This document shows positions 16,525 through 25,798 of a stretch of DNA of 62,667 nt, piece after piece; the stretch's first letter is position 1, and every line of letters begins with the position of its first letter. A program made the translations under genes and the position numbers. The stretch covers positions 1 through 62,667 of the forward strand of contig NZ_JACSZV010000040.1 in the NCBI RefSeq assembly GCF_014472415.1. Direction: 5' to 3'. This stretch comes from Pseudomonas sp. N40(2020). Its GTDB lineage: Bacteria; Pseudomonadota; Gammaproteobacteria; Pseudomonadales; Pseudomonadaceae. The notes beneath the pieces are model-generated. The model saw only the letters and a program-made list of their open reading frames with translations, searched no databases and had not been told where the DNA came from.

Positions 16525-16734
16525 CTAATGAAGCGTCACAATCCTGCGACTCTCGCCAATTCTGATCCGGTCGAGCGCCCGGTTTAATGCATCAAGCGCG
16601 TCGAGAAGCGCCTTGGCCTCGGCTTCTCGACCATCACCCCACAGGCGTTCGGCCATTTTGTTCAACGCCTGAATGGAGCGCTCGATTTCTGCGGCGGTTG
16701 CGGCCTCTTTACTGACCGGCGGTTTCTTGGACAT
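16525..16734 (-). CDS. Small helical hypothetical protein (69 aa)
   Basis: Almost entirely helical, charged, Ala-rich protein (EIERSIQALNKMAERLW, then KALLDALDALNRALDRI), with no signal or membrane segment. The start at 16734 (MSKKPPVSKEAA) has CAGGA upstream; an open extension of 36 codons looks non-coding. It ends 2 bases from the cupin gene on the other strand. Family and function are not recognised, although the heptad-like pattern suggests oligomerisation. Confidence 0.6.
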   Translation of the reverse strand: MSKKPPVSKEAATAAEIERSIQALNKMAERLWGDGREAEAKALLDALDALNRALDRIRIGESRRIVTLH

Positions 16735-16925
16735 TGCGTGACTGTCCTGCGAGTTTGTGCGGGGATGTGCAGTTTTAGCACGATGACCGGTCGCCGGGAA
16801 GTTGAAAGCGAGAGTGCTTAAATGCACTTTTAACTTTTTCAATTATAGTTTTAACAAAGGTTTACATCGGTCTTTCACTTCGCTCGATATAGTTCGTTGC
16901 AACTAGCGCAAGTTGAGAAAGTGCA

Positions 16926-17591
16926 ATGCAGTCGAGCAACAATCTGATAGATCCCGAACTTATAAAGATCCGGCGACTGTTCGCAACACCCCTGGCGAGT
17001 ATTCAGTACCCCGATGCAGAAAGACTAAATGCCGAGTTGAAGTCCATCGTCACCCGTCGTATGGCGCAAGAACGCAATGGTGCACACCACAGCAATGACG
17101 GTGGTTGGCAGTCGGCGAGCGATTTCTGTGCATGGGGAGGGGAGGCCTGCGATGCGTTGGTGAGATTCGCCACTGACTTCGCAACTCAACTGACAGCGGT
17201 GCACAGCGATCAATACGGTCTGACCGAGCCTGCTTTCGAATGGAAACTCAATGCCTGGGCCAACGTAAACGAGGCCGGCCACAGCAATGCACTTCATGGC
17301 CATCCCGGTGCGTTCTGGTCTGGGGTTTACTGGGTCGACGCCGGTGGCCGGGAGGAAGATCCCGGCGTTGGCGGAGATCTGGAATTCATCGACCCGCGCG
17401 GCATGGTTGCATCGACCTACAACCCGGCGCTGCGCATGCGAGTTGAAGATTGCCTTACCGCCGGTTTCAGTATTACGTGTGCCGCCCAAAGTGGAACGTT
17501 CCTCATGTTTCCATCGTGGCTGATGCATTCAGTAACGCGTTATAAAGGGGCGAGACCGCGGATTTCCATAGCGTTCAACTTTGGCGCTTGA
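16926..17591 (+). CDS. Putative 2OG-Fe(II) oxygenase (TIGR02466 / 2OG-FeII_Oxy_5 type)
   Basis: Protein of 221 aa. The N-terminal RRLFATPLASIQ opening and the core NALHGHPGAFWSGVYWVD match a family annotated as putative 2-oxoglutarate/Fe(II) oxygenases. The distal half of the jelly roll shows PSWLMHSVTRYKGARPRISIAFN, with a His and an Arg in the places usual for iron and 2OG carboxylate binding. Members are often phage- or photosynthesis-associated and their substrates are unknown. It stands alone. Confidence 0.75.
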   Translation: MQSSNNLIDPELIKIRRLFATPLASIQYPDAERLNAELKSIVTRRMAQERNGAHHSNDGGWQSASDFCAWGGEACDALVRFATDFATQLTAVHSDQYGLTEPAFEWKLNAWANVNEAGHSNALHGHPGAFWSGVYWVDAGGREEDPGVGGDLEFIDPRGMVASTYNPALRMRVEDCLTAGFSITCAAQSGTFLMFPSWLMHSVTRYKGARPRISIAFNFGA

Positions 17592-17808
17592 TGACAGCCC
17601 GATCTGCTCGAACAAAACACTTCTAGATGTTTTGGCCTGCAAAGTAGCGACTGGGTGCTGTTGCGGCGCTCAAAGTTGAACGATTACATCAAGGTCATTC
17701 ATGAGTAGACGCCTTGCAATGGCCCTTTCTGAAAGACGGTATGGATAGGTGCGCAGCAGCGTGGTCTACAGTTGCAGCCATGGAATTGATGACTTCAGCC
17801 GGTGAGAA

Positions 17809-18024
17809 ATGCTGAACAAGTATCCGAGTCAAACCAACAGCCGCAGAATGCTGGCAGCGCTTGGCTGTGCCTTTACTGTTTTGGGTATCTTTCTGATTAT
17901 CTTCGACGCGGTTGGCCAAGGCGTCGTGCTCGCTGTGCCGGGCATTATGCTCGACATGCTGTGTTTTTTTGCCAGCGAGAAGGGGTATGAAAGGGCGGAG
18001 CGATTTCTTTTCTGGTTTACGTGA
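17809..18024 (+). CDS. Small two-helix membrane protein, hypothetical
   Basis: A 71-aa protein with two clear hydrophobic segments (MLAALGCAFTVLGIFLIIF and VVLAVPGIMLDMLCFFA) and a charged C-terminus (EKGYERAERF). GGTGAG lies just ahead of the ATG. I recognise no family. It sits in a poorly coding stretch between the oxygenase and ZIP genes, next to an aldo/keto reductase remnant, so it could itself be a survivor of a larger rearranged segment. Confidence 0.5.
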   Translation: MLNKYPSQTNSRRMLAALGCAFTVLGIFLIIFDAVGQGVVLAVPGIMLDMLCFFASEKGYERAERFLFWFT

Positions 18025-18057
18025 GTGCGCGAGCCCCGCTCATCAGGGAGATCTCCT

Positions 18058-18210
18058 ATGCAAAAGCGCAAACTCGGCAACAGCGCTCTCGAAGTCTTGA
18101 CGCTTGGTCTGGTAGGTGGGGCAGGCACTGGATGGTCAAATCGGCATGGACATATGAGGCTGACTCATCAGTTGGGTCCGCGAGCGGTCGCCGGAGAGGA
18201 CTATCACTGA
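18058..18210 (+). pseudogene. 5' remnant of an aldo/keto reductase gene
   Basis: The frame opens MQKRKLGNSALEV, the classic N-terminus of aldo/keto reductases, preceded by a good ribosome site (CAGGGAGATCTCC). After about 17-20 codons the similarity stops: the expected GLGCMG-type motif is replaced by GLVGGAGTGW, and the frame ends after 50 codons. No NADPH- or catalytic-site motifs follow in any frame before the ZIP gene. I read it as the surviving start of a gene whose remainder was deleted. Confidence 0.5.
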
Positions 18211-18279
18211 AGCATTTGCGTTCATGGTGATGTCGGAACCCTGGAACGTCGCAGCTATTCAAGAAAACAGGAGATCGTC

Positions 18280-19209
18280 ATGCCCGAACCGTTGACCTCG
18301 TCCGACGCGCCTTTTCGAACCTCGTTCGCCCGATTCTCAGGCCCTGGATGGGGCGGACGGGTTTTCTGGGCAGTGCTGATAGGCGTAACTGTTTTGCTGT
18401 TGATCAGCGGCTATGGCGCTTTCGTCGGTGCCAACAAACAAAATCTGTATTTTGCCTTCCTCGGTGGAATGTCCGGCTTCGCCGCGACAGCGGCCGGTGC
18501 CGTTGCGGCGATTGCGTTGCGCAACATCGCTGCACGTACCCAGGACATCATGCTCGGGTTTGCCGCCGGCATGATGCTTGCTGCCAGTTCTTTTTCGCTG
18601 ATCCTTCCCGGCATCGAGGCGGCGCAAGCGCTGTGCGGCAATCAACTGCTTGCCGCATGTGTTGTCGTTGCAGGGTTGGCGCTGGGCGTGGGGTTGATGG
18701 TTGGCCTGGATCGTTTCGTCCCTCACGAGCACGAAAAAAGTGGCCGTCGCGGGCCTGAATCCAAGCGCATCAATCGGGTCTGGTTGTTCGTTTTGGCGAT
18801 CACGCTGCACAACCTGCCGGAAGGCATGGCCATCGGTGTGAGTTTCGCCAACGGTGACATGCAGGTGGGCTTGCCTCTGACCACCGCCATTGCCATTCAA
18901 GACATCCCCGAAGGTTTGGCTGTCGCGTTGGCGTTACGCGTGACGGGCATTTCCGCACTGCGCGCGGCGCTGATCGCCGTCGGTTCAGGATTGATGGAGC
19001 CGATCGGCGCTATTGTCGGCCTGGGTATATCCAGCAGCTTCGCGCTGGGTTATCCCATCGCCCTCGGTCTGGCTGCCGGCGCGATGATTTTCGTGGTGTC
19101 CCACGAAGTGATTCCCGAGACCCACCGCAATGGCCACGAAACCCCTGCGACGCTTGGCTTGATGCTTGGATTCGGGGTGATGATGTTTCTCGATACCGCC
19201 CTGGGATAG
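18280..19209 (+). CDS. ZIP-family metal transporter (GufA-like)
   Basis: Inner-membrane divalent metal (probably zinc) permease of 309 aa with about eight membrane segments. The metal-site motifs are HNLPEGMAIGVSFANG in segment 4 and QDIPEGLAVALALR in segment 5. The latter has Gln where many members have His. A variable loop with HEHEKSGRRG lies between. SHEVIPETHRNGHET near the end is also typical. AGGAGATCGTC precedes the ATG. No metal regulator or Zur-type box was noticed. Small hairpins with a T run at about 19327-19387 could terminate it. Confidence 0.88.
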   Translation: MPEPLTSSDAPFRTSFARFSGPGWGGRVFWAVLIGVTVLLLISGYGAFVGANKQNLYFAFLGGMSGFAATAAGAVAAIALRNIAARTQDIMLGFAAGMMLAASSFSLILPGIEAAQALCGNQLLAACVVVAGLALGVGLMVGLDRFVPHEHEKSGRRGPESKRINRVWLFVLAITLHNLPEGMAIGVSFANGDMQVGLPLTTAIAIQDIPEGLAVALALRVTGISALRAALIAVGSGLMEPIGAIVGLGISSSFALGYPIALGLAAGAMIFVVSHEVIPETHRNGHETPATLGLMLGFGVMMFLDTALG

Positions 19210-19415
19210 AGCCCGTCGTCAGTCCCGCCAGAGTCGCCGCAAATCTGATGACTGAGGAAAGGGGGGGCTGATGACGTTGAATGTCGAGATCCAATATCCC
19301 GGTTTGATATCTTCAGCGTAGACATCCTGGTGAGGTTTTTGTCACCAGAGCTTTTCCGGCCGGGGCCTTGGCATGCACAGGGGCTTTTTTGCATCTGTAA
19401 AACGCAAATGCAGAG

Positions 19416-20453
19416 TCAAGACAATGATGAACGAGCAGATGAGGCCACAGATTCAATGGCATGTTTAGCTTGGGCGATGCTGAGCTCACTCGGCAAGCTC
19501 GCACCATTCTTGGCCGCAAGAATCTCGGCCATCACACTGACGGCGATTTCCGCAGGCGTCTTGCTGCCGATGTAGAGGCCGATCGGTCCGTGCAAACGCT
19601 TCAGCGAGGCTTGGGTCTCACCAAAATGCTCGATCAGGCGTTCGCGTCGCAGCTGGCTGTTGCGCCGCGAGCCTATGGCGCCGATGTAAAACGCCGGGCT
19701 GTGGAGGGCTTCGAGCAGCGCCAGATCGTCGAGTTTCGGGTCATGACTCAAAGCGACGATGCAGGTTCGCAGATCGACCGCGAAGTCGCGGACCACGTCA
19801 TCCGGCATGCCGACGATGCGCTCCACGCCGTCTACCGCCCAAGTCTCGATGTATTCCGGACGTGGATCGCAAACCGCTACCTTGAAGCCGTTGAACAACG
19901 CCATGGTGGCCAGGTACTCGGACAATGCGCCGGCACCGATCATGAGCATCCGATAGCCCGGTCCCAGCGTATTTAGCATCTGTTGGCCGTCAAACGTGAA
20001 CTGCTCCGGGGTCGCCGTGGGTGCGAGCGTCACCTGGCCGGACGCCACTGCCAGGCAGCGGCGCACCAGCCGCCCGCCATCCAGATGGATCAGCAGTTCA
20101 TCGAGCGACTGCCAGGACGGGCTGAACTCGAGGATCAGTTCAAGCGTGCCACCGCAGGGCAAGCCGAATCGATGCGCCTCATCGGCGCTGACGCCATAGC
20201 GCACCACTTGCGGTGCGCTGTCGTCAAAACCACTGCCGCCATGGGCCGTGGTATAGCGATGGATCAAATCGTCTTCGATGCAGCCCCCGGACACGCTGCC
20301 CACCACTCGACCGTCGTTACGCAAGGCCATCATCGACCCTGTCGGGCGCGGCGAAGAACCCCAGGTGCGCGCCACCGTGGCGAGCAGTACACGCTCGCCG
20401 GCAGCGAGCCAGTCCCGCGCCGTGCGCAGGACCAGCAAGTCGATGCTTTCCAT
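19416..20453 (-). CDS. XdhC/CoxI-family molybdenum cofactor maturation protein
   Basis: Cytoplasmic chaperone of 345 aa that binds sulfurated molybdenum cofactor and inserts it into xanthine-dehydrogenase-family enzymes. The N-terminal XdhC_CoxI part carries GSSPRPTGSMMAL and GSVSGGCIEDDLI; the C-terminal XdhC_C Rossmann part carries MLMIGAGALSEYLA, YIGAIGSRRNS and GLYIGSKTPAEIAVSVMAEI. It is last in the leftward operon with the Mo, FeS and cytochrome subunits, 12 bases after the cytochrome gene. GAGGAGAGCCTG precedes the ATG. Confidence 0.9.
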   Translation of the reverse strand: MESIDLLVLRTARDWLAAGERVLLATVARTWGSSPRPTGSMMALRNDGRVVGSVSGGCIEDDLIHRYTTAHGGSGFDDSAPQVVRYGVSADEAHRFGLPCGGTLELILEFSPSWQSLDELLIHLDGGRLVRRCLAVASGQVTLAPTATPEQFTFDGQQMLNTLGPGYRMLMIGAGALSEYLATMALFNGFKVAVCDPRPEYIETWAVDGVERIVGMPDDVVRDFAVDLRTCIVALSHDPKLDDLALLEALHSPAFYIGAIGSRRNSQLRRERLIEHFGETQASLKRLHGPIGLYIGSKTPAEIAVSVMAEILAAKNGASLPSELSIAQAKHAIESVASSARSSLS

Positions 20454-20465
20454 CAGGCTCTCCTC

Positions 20466-21818
20466 TTAGCGCATGTGCAGGATGATCGGGCTGCTGCTGG
20501 CCGGATCGGTGTGTTCGCGCAGCTTGCCAACCGCCTGTGCATCAACAGCACTGCCCTGATTACCCCAGGTGCTGCGCATGAATGTCAGTACCTCAGCAAT
20601 CTGCTGATCCGATAACTGCTCGCGGAATGCCGGCATGCGATAGGCGTCCGGTACACCGGCAGCCACGACACGCTGCGAACCATTAAGGGTGATGTTGATC
20701 GCCGAGGCGCTTTCTTTGGCCAGCGCAGAAGTGGCACCCGCCAACGGTGGCATCCATTGCGATTGTCCCTTGCCGTCCAGGCCGTGGCAGGAGGCACAGC
20801 GCGTCTCGTAGGTGTGGGCGCCCGGCGCATTCAGGCGCGTCGCTGCCGAGACCTCTTGATACTGCCATGGCTGCCCGTCGCGCTGGCGGTCCCCAGGCAA
20901 CGACTTGAGATAACGGGCAATGGCCGTCAGATCTTCGTCGCTCATGAACTGCGTGGACTTGTTGAAAGCCTCGGTCATCGAACCGTAGACCACCGCGTGC
21001 CTGTTGCGACCGGTCTTGAGGAACTGCACGATTTCCGGTTCGCTCCATCGACCCAGGCCTGTGTTGTGGTCATCACGCAGGCTCGGCGCGTACCAGCCAT
21101 CGAGCAAGGCGCCAGCGAGGTAAGGTGTGCCGGATTCATCCAGCGCCTTCTCGTTGAACGCCAGGCCACGCGGCGTATGGCAACTGCCGCAGTGCCCGGC
21201 GCCCTGAACGAGGTAAGCGCCGCGGTTCCACACTTCATCCTGCGCCGGTTTGGCCACGTAGGGCTCGGCGTCGACAAACACACCGTTCCACAGCGCAATC
21301 GGCCAACGCAGGTTCAGCGGAAAGGGAATGGCACTCGGAATGTTCGCCTGTTTCACGGGTGCCACGCCTTTCATGAAAAACGCATACAGCGCTCTTACGT
21401 CGTCATCACTGAGCTTGGCGTAAGACGGGTAGGGCATCGCTGGGTACAAACGTCGGCTCTCGGGTGCCACGCCGTGGCGCACGGCACGGTCGAAGTCCGC
21501 CAGGCTGTATTGGCCGATACCGGTTTCTGTGTCCGGGGTGATATTGGTCGCGTGGATCGCGCCCAGCGGTGTGGCCATTTCCAGGCCTCCGGCGAACGGC
21601 GCACCACCTGGCACGCTGTGGCAAGCCACGCAATCGCTAAGCCTGGCGACGTATTCGCCACGGGCGACCAGCGCCGGTTCGATGTCGGCCGCAGCGATCG
21701 GTTGGCTTTCAAGGGGCGAGGCGGGCTCGCGGGTGACATACCAGGCCAGCAGGCCTGCCGCGACCAGGCACGGCACTGCCAGCCAGCCAGCGGTTCTTGC
21801 GAATCGGCTGTTATTCAT
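20466..21818 (-). CDS. Membrane-anchored triheme cytochrome c, electron acceptor of the Mo hydroxylase
   Basis: Cytochrome c of 450 aa with an N-terminal signal-anchor (LAVPCLVAAGLLAWYV) and three CxxCH heme sites: CVACH near 62, CGSCH near 210 and CASCH near 338. This three-domain form is the usual partner subunit of periplasmic alcohol/aldehyde dehydrogenases and of Ior-type molybdenum hydroxylases. It passes electrons to the respiratory chain. It follows the Mo subunit by 17 bases. Later Met residues in each domain (for example in YPAMPYPSY) are candidate heme ligands. Confidence 0.9.
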   Translation of the reverse strand: MNNSRFARTAGWLAVPCLVAAGLLAWYVTREPASPLESQPIAAADIEPALVARGEYVARLSDCVACHSVPGGAPFAGGLEMATPLGAIHATNITPDTETGIGQYSLADFDRAVRHGVAPESRRLYPAMPYPSYAKLSDDDVRALYAFFMKGVAPVKQANIPSAIPFPLNLRWPIALWNGVFVDAEPYVAKPAQDEVWNRGAYLVQGAGHCGSCHTPRGLAFNEKALDESGTPYLAGALLDGWYAPSLRDDHNTGLGRWSEPEIVQFLKTGRNRHAVVYGSMTEAFNKSTQFMSDEDLTAIARYLKSLPGDRQRDGQPWQYQEVSAATRLNAPGAHTYETRCASCHGLDGKGQSQWMPPLAGATSALAKESASAINITLNGSQRVVAAGVPDAYRMPAFREQLSDQQIAEVLTFMRSTWGNQGSAVDAQAVGKLREHTDPASSSPIILHMR

Positions 21819-21835
21819 GGACGCTCCGGCGTTGA

Positions 21836-24091
21836 TCAGGTGAAGGTGTGTCGGCTCATGGGCAGGCTGCGAACCCGTTGCCCGGTCAGTGTTGCCACTG
21901 CGTTCGCGACGGCTGGCGCCACGGCCGGCAACGGTGGTTCGCCGATACCGCCCATTTTTTCCCCGCTCTCGATGACACGCACGTGTACCCGTGCCATCCG
22001 CGCTGGCGGCAGGATCGGATACAAGTCGTAGTTGCGCGCCCGAGGTTTACCATCAATCCACACGGACTCTTCCACCAGCGTCTGGGACAGTCCCAACGCC
22101 ACCGCGCCATTGACCTGAGCGTCGACAATCGCCGGGTTGACGATGCTGCCGGGGTCAATCGCCTGCCAGATGTCGTGCACCTTGACCTGGCCATTCTCGA
22201 TGGACACCTCGGCGATCACGGCCGTCTCTGTACCGAACGGCGAAGCCATCGCCACGCCTCGCGCACGTTTGCTGCCGTCCTCGGCAGTAAACGGCCCGCG
22301 CTTCCAGCCGCCCGACAACTCACCCACTGCTTGCAGCAGCGTGGTCAGGCGCGGGTTGTCGCGCAGCAAATGCAGGCGCAGTTCGAACGGGTCCTTGCCG
22401 CCCTTGTCGGCCAGTTCGTCAAGGAACGACTCATAGAAGAAGTCGTTGAGGGAATTGCCCACCGAACGCCAGTAACCGAGCATCGCCGGGCCTTTGACGT
22501 AGATCTGCGCGATCCGCTTGTTGGGGATCGCGTAGGACTTGCCTGACAACCCTTCAAGCGCCGTAGGGTCGAGCTTCTCACCCTGCTTGCCGGCGATGGC
22601 TTCAGTGGGACCTTCGGTGGCACTGATCGCTTCGATTGCGAGCGGCCAGCCGTCGCTATCAAGCGCCGCGCGGAAATTCACCGCGGCAACGGGGCGGAGC
22701 ACATCTCGCAGGAACTCTTCCTCTCGACTCCAGATCAGTTTGACCGGGCGGCCAACTGCCTTGGACAATTCGATCGCCTGAGGATAAGGACTGGCTGAGT
22801 CGTAGAGAAAATGTCGACCGAAGAATCCCCCCAGCAATGGCGAATGCAAGGTAATGCGAGACGCATCGAGCCCTGTGCGTTTGGCGATATCCGCACGGAA
22901 CATGTCCGGTGCCTGATTAGGCAGCCAGACTTCCAGCGAACCGTCCGGATTGAATCTGGCGAGCGCAGAGGGCGGTTCCAACTGTCCGTGGTTCAGGTAT
23001 TGGTTATGGTAGGTGGCATCGACGCGGGACTTGGCATCGCCAAGAATCGAAGCCACATCCCCTTGGGTTTCATCATCTTTGGCAGGCCCTTTGTCGTCGG
23101 CGAGTCGCTTGAGCCATGCATCGCTGGAAAAGTCGGCGGGCATCGGCCGCACTTTGCTGTCGGCCATTGGCTCTTGCCAGTCGACTTGAATCGCCTCCAC
23201 CGCACGTTTTGCGTGCCACCAACGCTCGGCTACTACCGCCACGGCACCGGGCAGACGATGCACGGAATGCACGCCTTTCATTGTCTTGACCTGATCTTCG
23301 TTGCGCAGGTTGCCCACCGTCATACCCAGGCGCGGGGCATGCTGAACGGCGGCATGGAGCATGCCGTCGACCTTCAGATCGATGCTGTAAAGCGCCTTGC
23401 CCGTGGACTTGTCATAGGCATCGACGCGCTTGACCGGTTTGCCGATCCAGCGAAACTGGCTCGGATCACGCAGCTTCACAGAGGCCGGATCGGGAACCGG
23501 CAGATCCATCGCGCGCTCGGCCAATTCACCGTACGTCAACGAGCGGCCCGACTTGGCATGTACGACTTTGCCAGGTTCGGTGGTCAACTCGGCGACCGGC
23601 ACGCCAAACTTTTCTGCGCCCGCCTGCAAAAGCATGGCGCGGGTAAGTGCGCCGAGGCGCCGCATCACCGAGTAACTCATGCGCACCGACATACTGCCGC
23701 CGGTGACACGCATGCCGTTTTCCATCACCACATAGGCCTCGCCGGGCGGTGCGGCTTCGACCAGGAAGGTCGACGGGTCGGCATCCAGTTCTTCGCCGAC
23801 AATCTGCGCCATCGCAGTGAACGTACCTTGGCCGCCTTCCATGAACGGGCACAGTAGACGCACGCGGTTGTCCGGGCGGATCTCCAGAAACGCGGGAACC
23901 TGTGTGCCGCGCTCGAGCGGTGCAGTCGCCGCCGCTGCAGCTTGCACGCGTGTCGAGCCGAGCGGCAGGCCAAAGCCGAGCACCAGTGCGCCCACGGCGG
24001 TACCGGTCAAGAAACGTCTGCGCGACACATTCACCGGATCGTGCAGATCAAGCGCTGATACTTCCTGGGGAGGGTCGATACGGACATTCAT
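21836..24091 (-). CDS. Tat-exported molybdopterin-binding subunit (IorB/aldehyde oxidase type)
   Basis: Large catalytic subunit of 751 aa of the xanthine dehydrogenase family. A twin-arginine motif (SRRRFLTG, about residues 23-30) plus a hydrophobic stretch indicates folded export to the periplasm. Cofactor-binding stretches include GGSMSVRMSYSVMRR and GGFFGRHFLYDSA, and the conserved catalytic Glu is in GIGEPPLPAV near the C-terminus. It resembles isoquinoline 1-oxidoreductase beta and related aldehyde dehydrogenases; substrate unproven. The ATG at 24091 overlaps the stop of the FeS gene (TGATG) with GGGAG upstream, so the pair is translationally coupled. It needs the XdhC gene of the same operon. 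Confidence 0.9.
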   Translation of the reverse strand: MNVRIDPPQEVSALDLHDPVNVSRRRFLTGTAVGALVLGFGLPLGSTRVQAAAAATAPLERGTQVPAFLEIRPDNRVRLLCPFMEGGQGTFTAMAQIVGEELDADPSTFLVEAAPPGEAYVVMENGMRVTGGSMSVRMSYSVMRRLGALTRAMLLQAGAEKFGVPVAELTTEPGKVVHAKSGRSLTYGELAERAMDLPVPDPASVKLRDPSQFRWIGKPVKRVDAYDKSTGKALYSIDLKVDGMLHAAVQHAPRLGMTVGNLRNEDQVKTMKGVHSVHRLPGAVAVVAERWWHAKRAVEAIQVDWQEPMADSKVRPMPADFSSDAWLKRLADDKGPAKDDETQGDVASILGDAKSRVDATYHNQYLNHGQLEPPSALARFNPDGSLEVWLPNQAPDMFRADIAKRTGLDASRITLHSPLLGGFFGRHFLYDSASPYPQAIELSKAVGRPVKLIWSREEEFLRDVLRPVAAVNFRAALDSDGWPLAIEAISATEGPTEAIAGKQGEKLDPTALEGLSGKSYAIPNKRIAQIYVKGPAMLGYWRSVGNSLNDFFYESFLDELADKGGKDPFELRLHLLRDNPRLTTLLQAVGELSGGWKRGPFTAEDGSKRARGVAMASPFGTETAVIAEVSIENGQVKVHDIWQAIDPGSIVNPAIVDAQVNGAVALGLSQTLVEESVWIDGKPRARNYDLYPILPPARMARVHVRVIESGEKMGGIGEPPLPAVAPAVANAVATLTGQRVRSLPMSRHTFT

Positions 24092-24546
24092 CACGCTTCT
24101 CCCTTGCCGGCAAGCTCATGCATCGCGGCATGAATGGCGTTGTAAGTGCCGCAGCGGCACAGGTTGACCATCGCGGCCTCGATCTGTGCATCACTCGGCT
24201 TGGGGTTTTGTTTGAGCAGCGCGGTGGCGGCCATCACCTGTCCGGACTGGCAGTAGCCGCATTGGGCGACTTGCAGATCGACCCAGGTCGAGACCACTCG
24301 CTTGCCCACGTCATCGGCCTCGATGGCCTCAATGGTGGTGACCTCGCGGCCGACCACACCAGCCACTGGCGTGACGCACGAGCGCACGACATTGCCGTCC
24401 ACCAGCACGGAGCAGGCGCCGCATTGCGCCAGTCCGCAGCCGTACTTGGTACCGGTCATGCCCAGATCATCGCGGATCACCCACAGCAGGGGGGTATCGG
24501 CGTCGGCATCGACCTGATAGGTCTTCTGGTTGATTCGTAGTTCCAT
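24091..24546 (-). CDS. (2Fe-2S) subunit of the molybdenum hydroxylase (IorA type)
   Basis: Small iron-sulfur subunit, 151 aa. The plant-ferredoxin-type cluster is held by C37, C42, C45 and C57 (YGCGLAQCGACSVLVDG). The second cluster domain uses C96, C99, C130 and C132 (QCGYCQSGQ and LCRCGTY). It carries electrons from the molybdenum site toward the cytochrome. It has no signal peptide of its own and presumably hitch-hikes through the Tat system with the Mo subunit. It is first in the operon and about 90 bases from the AraC gene, which reads in the same direction. Confidence 0.92.
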   Translation of the reverse strand: MELRINQKTYQVDADADTPLLWVIRDDLGMTGTKYGCGLAQCGACSVLVDGNVVRSCVTPVAGVVGREVTTIEAIEADDVGKRVVSTWVDLQVAQCGYCQSGQVMAATALLKQNPKPSDAQIEAAMVNLCRCGTYNAIHAAMHELAGKGEA

Positions 24547-24635
24547 GATTCACCCGCTTGATCATCGGTTGACGTGCATTTTTTGTAAGGGGTGAAACGC
24601 TGCGAGGCGCATCACCGTTAAAGCGTGTCGTTCGC

Positions 24636-25568
24636 TCAACTGGCCGTGTTGTCGAGCGCTTGCGCCTCGAATGGCCGGCCACGCAGCAGCGAAATGTCAC
24701 GACTGGGCGCGGTCCCAAACAGGCGGCCATATTCGCGGCTGAACTGCGAAGGACTTTCATACCCGACAGCAAATGCCGCTCGCGAAACGTCCAGACGCTC
24801 CATCAACATCAGCCGACGGGCCTCGTTCAGCCGCAGCCACTTCTGGTATTGCAGCGGGCTCATGCCGGTGAGCTGGCGGAAATGATGGTGAAAGGTGGGA
24901 GCGCTCATTTGCACTCGCGCCGCCAGATCATCGATGCGCAATGCATCGGTGAAGTTGACCTTGAGCCAGTCGATGGCTTTGGCGATGCGATAACCCTGGC
25001 CATCGACAGCAGTGATCTGCCGCAGCCGTGCCCCTTGATCGGTATAGAGCAGCCGATAGTGGATTTCCCGCAGGATCAGCGGCGCGAGCACCGGGATCGC
25101 CTCGGGCTCATCGAGCAATGCCAGCAGGCGATCGAGCGCACCTTCCAGGGCGGTCGACATAGTGCCAATGCCTGCGCCTGTGCCGGTGGAGGGTTGTCGC
25201 TTCGCAGGCATGCCAACCTTGGTGATGACCTCGGCGAGCATGCTCACATCCAGTTTCAGCACGAGCCCGACACAAGGCTGTTCGGGACTGGCTAGCATCA
25301 CTTCGGAATTGGCTGGCAGGTCCAGCGACGTGACCAGAAACCGCGAAGGGCCGTAGCGGTAGCCTTCGCCACCGACCCACAAGCGCTTTTCCCCACGGCC
25401 TACGAGAATGAGGCTTGGCTCGATCATGCACACGACAGGGGGTGCCGGCTGGTCGCGACGAAACAGCGACAGCCCGGGTATGGACGTGACGAAATCACCC
25501 GGTGCGCTCACGCGCGGGTCAATGTTCAACGCCAAAGGTGATTCATGGCGCAGGGGTGTATCGATCAT
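24636..25568 (-). CDS. AraC-family transcriptional regulator (AraC_N type)
   Basis: Regulator of about 310 aa: an N-terminal cupin-like ligand domain (PALSLFRR-type opening seen as IPGLSLFRRDQPAPP) and a C-terminal AraC DNA-binding domain with helix-turn-helix motifs IDDLAARVQMSAPTFHHHF and VSRAAFAVGYESPSQFSREYGR. The start at 25568 (MIDTPLRHESP) has AGGAGCG upstream. It lies directly upstream of, and codirectional with, the molybdenum hydroxylase operon and is the likely controller of those genes. It could equally act on the divergent exporter at 25799. Confidence 0.87.
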   Translation of the reverse strand: MIDTPLRHESPLALNIDPRVSAPGDFVTSIPGLSLFRRDQPAPPVVCMIEPSLILVGRGEKRLWVGGEGYRYGPSRFLVTSLDLPANSEVMLASPEQPCVGLVLKLDVSMLAEVITKVGMPAKRQPSTGTGAGIGTMSTALEGALDRLLALLDEPEAIPVLAPLILREIHYRLLYTDQGARLRQITAVDGQGYRIAKAIDWLKVNFTDALRIDDLAARVQMSAPTFHHHFRQLTGMSPLQYQKWLRLNEARRLMLMERLDVSRAAFAVGYESPSQFSREYGRLFGTAPSRDISLLRGRPFEAQALDNTAS

Positions 25569-25798
25569 GGCGGGTCGCTCCTGTTGACTGAACTCTAATC
25601 CGCTGCAGAGGCGTTTCCTATCCACCACCCTGCATCCTCAGAGGATCAGGCAAGCATTCAAGAGGAATGCACTAGGGCAGAGGCGGATCGACCGGGAGAA
25701 TGTGTCTATCTGTTACAGGGGAGTGCCCGTATGGGCGACAAACTGCTTGAACCCCTGCGCATCACACCCACACGTTTTTCGCACCAAAGGTAGTTTCC

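Noticed and set aside
20757..22031. Long rightward frame opposite the cytochrome and Mo-subunit genes
   Set aside because: Antisense shadow of two well-supported genes, with no recognisable domain.
24636..25628. Longer start for the AraC gene at 25628
   Set aside because: The extra 20 residues have no family similarity, while the Met at 25568 has a good AGGAG site.
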